Of a stretch of 5,437 nucleotides of DNA, positions 4,236-5,437 are shown one piece after another (position 1 is the stretch's first letter; each line of letters starts with the position of its first letter). This DNA is from JARROD01 sp037384225 (GTDB lineage: Bacteria; Pseudomonadota; Gammaproteobacteria; Pseudomonadales; Cellvibrionaceae). Location: the NCBI GenBank assembly GCA_037384225.1, contig JARROD010000259.1:1-5437 (forward strand), given 5' to 3'. The notes below the pieces were generated by a model. It did not search any database and was not told where the DNA came from. It saw only the letters and a program-made list of their open reading frames with translations. The translations under genes and the position numbers were made by a program.

Positions 4236-5437
4236 ATGGCTATCACAGAGATGAGCGCTGTGGAAATGGTAGCTGCATTTAAGCGTGGTGCGCTTTCGCC
4301 ACTGGAAGCCGCCCGGGCCTGTCTGGCGCAAATCGAGCGCCACAACGAAACCGTTAATGCCTATTGTCTGGTCGATGCTGAAACCACGCTGTCGGCGGCT
4401 AAAGCCTCGGAACAACGCTATCAAAAAAATGCGCCACTGGGGCCTGTCGACGGCGTTCCCACCGCCATAAAAGATGTCTTCCTCACCACCGGCTGGCCCA
4501 CCCTCAAAGGCAGTAAAACCATCGACCCGGAGCAACCGTGGGAAGTGGACGCACCAGTGGTGGCGGCATTAAAACGCAATGGCTTTGTGCCTTTAGGCAA
4601 AACCACCACACCGGAACTGGGTTGGAAGGGGGTGACCGATAGCCCCCTGTGCGGCGCCACCAACAACCCCTGGAATGCCGCCAGGACCGCCGGCGGCTCC
4701 AGCGGTGGCAGCGCCGCGGCAGTGGCGCTGGGTATGGGGCCGCTGGCGCTGGGCACCGATGCCGGCGGGTCGATTCGGATTCCCGCCGCCTTCTGCGGTG
4801 TATTCGGTTTGAAACCCACCTGGAGCCGAGTGCCCTTTTTCCCCGGCAGCCCCTTTGGTTTTCTCGCCCACGCCGGCCCCATGACCTGGAGCGTGAGCGA
4901 CGCCGCACTGATGATGAACGTTATCAGCGCCTGGGATTCCCGCGACAGCCAGGTGCTGCCGCCGGATGGCGTGGATTACCTGGCACAGTTGGATGCTGGC
5001 GTTAAGGGCTGGAAAATTGCTTACAGCGCCGACCTGGGGTATGTCGATGTCGATCCACAGATAGCCGCAGCGGTCGCCGCGGCAGCGAAAACCTTCGAGA
5101 CCCTGGGGGCCAGTGTTGATGCCGTGGACCCGGGCTTTGAAGACCCAAAAGCCGCTTTTGAATGCCTGTTCTACAGCGGCGCGGCCAACGCCATACGCAA
5201 TTTCACACCGCAGCAGCGCGGGAAGATGGATCCGGGTCTGGTGGCGGTGGCGGAGCAAGCCGCCAACTACTCGATGCTGGATTACCTGGGGGCGGTCAAT
5301 CACAAGGTGGCGCTGAGCGAGCGGATGTCACTGTTCTTCGACCGCTACGATTTGCTGCTGACCCCGACACTGCCAATCGCGGCCTTTACCACCGCTCGGG
5401 ACGTCCCCGAGCACTGGGCGCATCCCCACTGGCCCTC
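4236..5437 (+). CDS. Amidase signature family hydrolase (3' end outside window)
   Basis: The frame from ATG 4236 is open to the right edge: 400 complete codons of a protein that is usually about 450-500 residues. The amidase-signature catalytic triad is intact: Lys79 in PTAIKDVF, the cis-serine Ser155 in GGSSGGS (153-159), and the nucleophile Ser179 in GTDAGGSIRIPAAFCG (173-188). The 24-residue spacing between the serines equals that of fatty acid amide hydrolase. GWKGVTDSPLCGATNNPWN (129-147) is also typical of the family. It should hydrolyse an amide to acid plus ammonia or amine. The substrate is not predictable, and the missing C-terminus holds part of the substrate pocket. GatA is less likely given the catabolic neighbours and absence of gatB/gatC. 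No signal peptide is visible. It is divergent from the M24 gene across a shared control region, which suggests common regulation. Confidence 0.9.
   Translation, partial: MAITEMSAVEMVAAFKRGALSPLEAARACLAQIERHNETVNAYCLVDAETTLSAAKASEQRYQKNAPLGPVDGVPTAIKDVFLTTGWPTLKGSKTIDPEQPWEVDAPVVAALKRNGFVPLGKTTTPELGWKGVTDSPLCGATNNPWNAARTAGGSSGGSAAAVALGMGPLALGTDAGGSIRIPAAFCGVFGLKPTWSRVPFFPGSPFGFLAHAGPMTWSVSDAALMMNVISAWDSRDSQVLPPDGVDYLAQLDAGVKGWKIAYSADLGYVDVDPQIAAAVAAAAKTFETLGASVDAVDPGFEDPKAAFECLFYSGAANAIRNFTPQQRGKMDPGLVAVAEQAANYSMLDYLGAVNHKVALSERMSLFFDRYDLLLTPTLPIAAFTTARDVPEHWAHPHWP

Noticed and set aside
4593..5303. 236-codon minus-strand open frame inside the amidase gene
   Set aside because: The plus-strand frame has the complete amidase-signature triad. 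The antisense frame is composition-driven.

Overview
This is a window from a moderately GC-rich bacterial chromosome, most likely a marine or otherwise environmental proteobacterium. That placement is inferred from base composition, gene families and tight gene spacing; no taxonomic marker is present. It carries four substantial small-molecule catabolism genes, the last one cut by the right edge. A fragment of an unidentified gene and a hairpin-forming insertion lie at the left edge.

Layout. Positions 1-113 hold the last 36 codons of a plus-strand gene whose product I cannot name. Its TAA stop is followed immediately by a 157-bp near-perfect hairpin (114-270) flanked on both sides by TAA. This looks like a miniature inverted-repeat transposable element whose target duplication regenerated the stop codon. 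Positions 271-429 are the upstream region of a malate/L-lactate dehydrogenase-family (Ldh_2) oxidoreductase (430-1491, plus). Converging on it with a 22-bp gap is a two-gene minus-strand unit: an M24-fold hydrolase closest to the ectoine hydrolase DoeA/EutD (3837-2575), then a PLP-dependent threonine/serine dehydratase-type enzyme of the EutB type (2518-1514). An AT-rich, roughly 400-bp divergent control region (3838-4235) separates this unit from a plus-strand amidase-signature hydrolase (4236 to beyond 5437).

How they may work together. In known ectoine/hydroxyectoine catabolic clusters a DoeA/EutD hydrolase opens the cyclic amidine, and an EutB-type PLP dehydratase is encoded nearby. This window has those two types side by side, but none of the usual partners (DoeB/EutE deacetylase, EutC, EutA, a recognisable EnuR) is visible. 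Instead there is an amidase-signature enzyme and an Ldh_2 dehydrogenase. Ldh_2 enzymes reduce or oxidise 2-hydroxy or 2-imino acids; one member is the delta1-piperideine-2-carboxylate reductase. A reasonable inference is a variant pathway: a cyclic or amide nitrogen compound is opened or deamidated by the M24 and amidase enzymes, an amino acid is deaminated by the dehydratase, and a keto, imino or hydroxy acid is handled by the dehydrogenase. The actual substrate cannot be read from the sequence.

The non-coding DNA holds several unexplained signals. They are the hairpin element at the stop codon, a terminator-shaped hairpin in the leader of the M24 gene, AT-rich repeated half-sites and a 13-bp tandem duplication upstream of the amidase, and a small palindrome and repeated heptamers upstream of the dehydrogenase.
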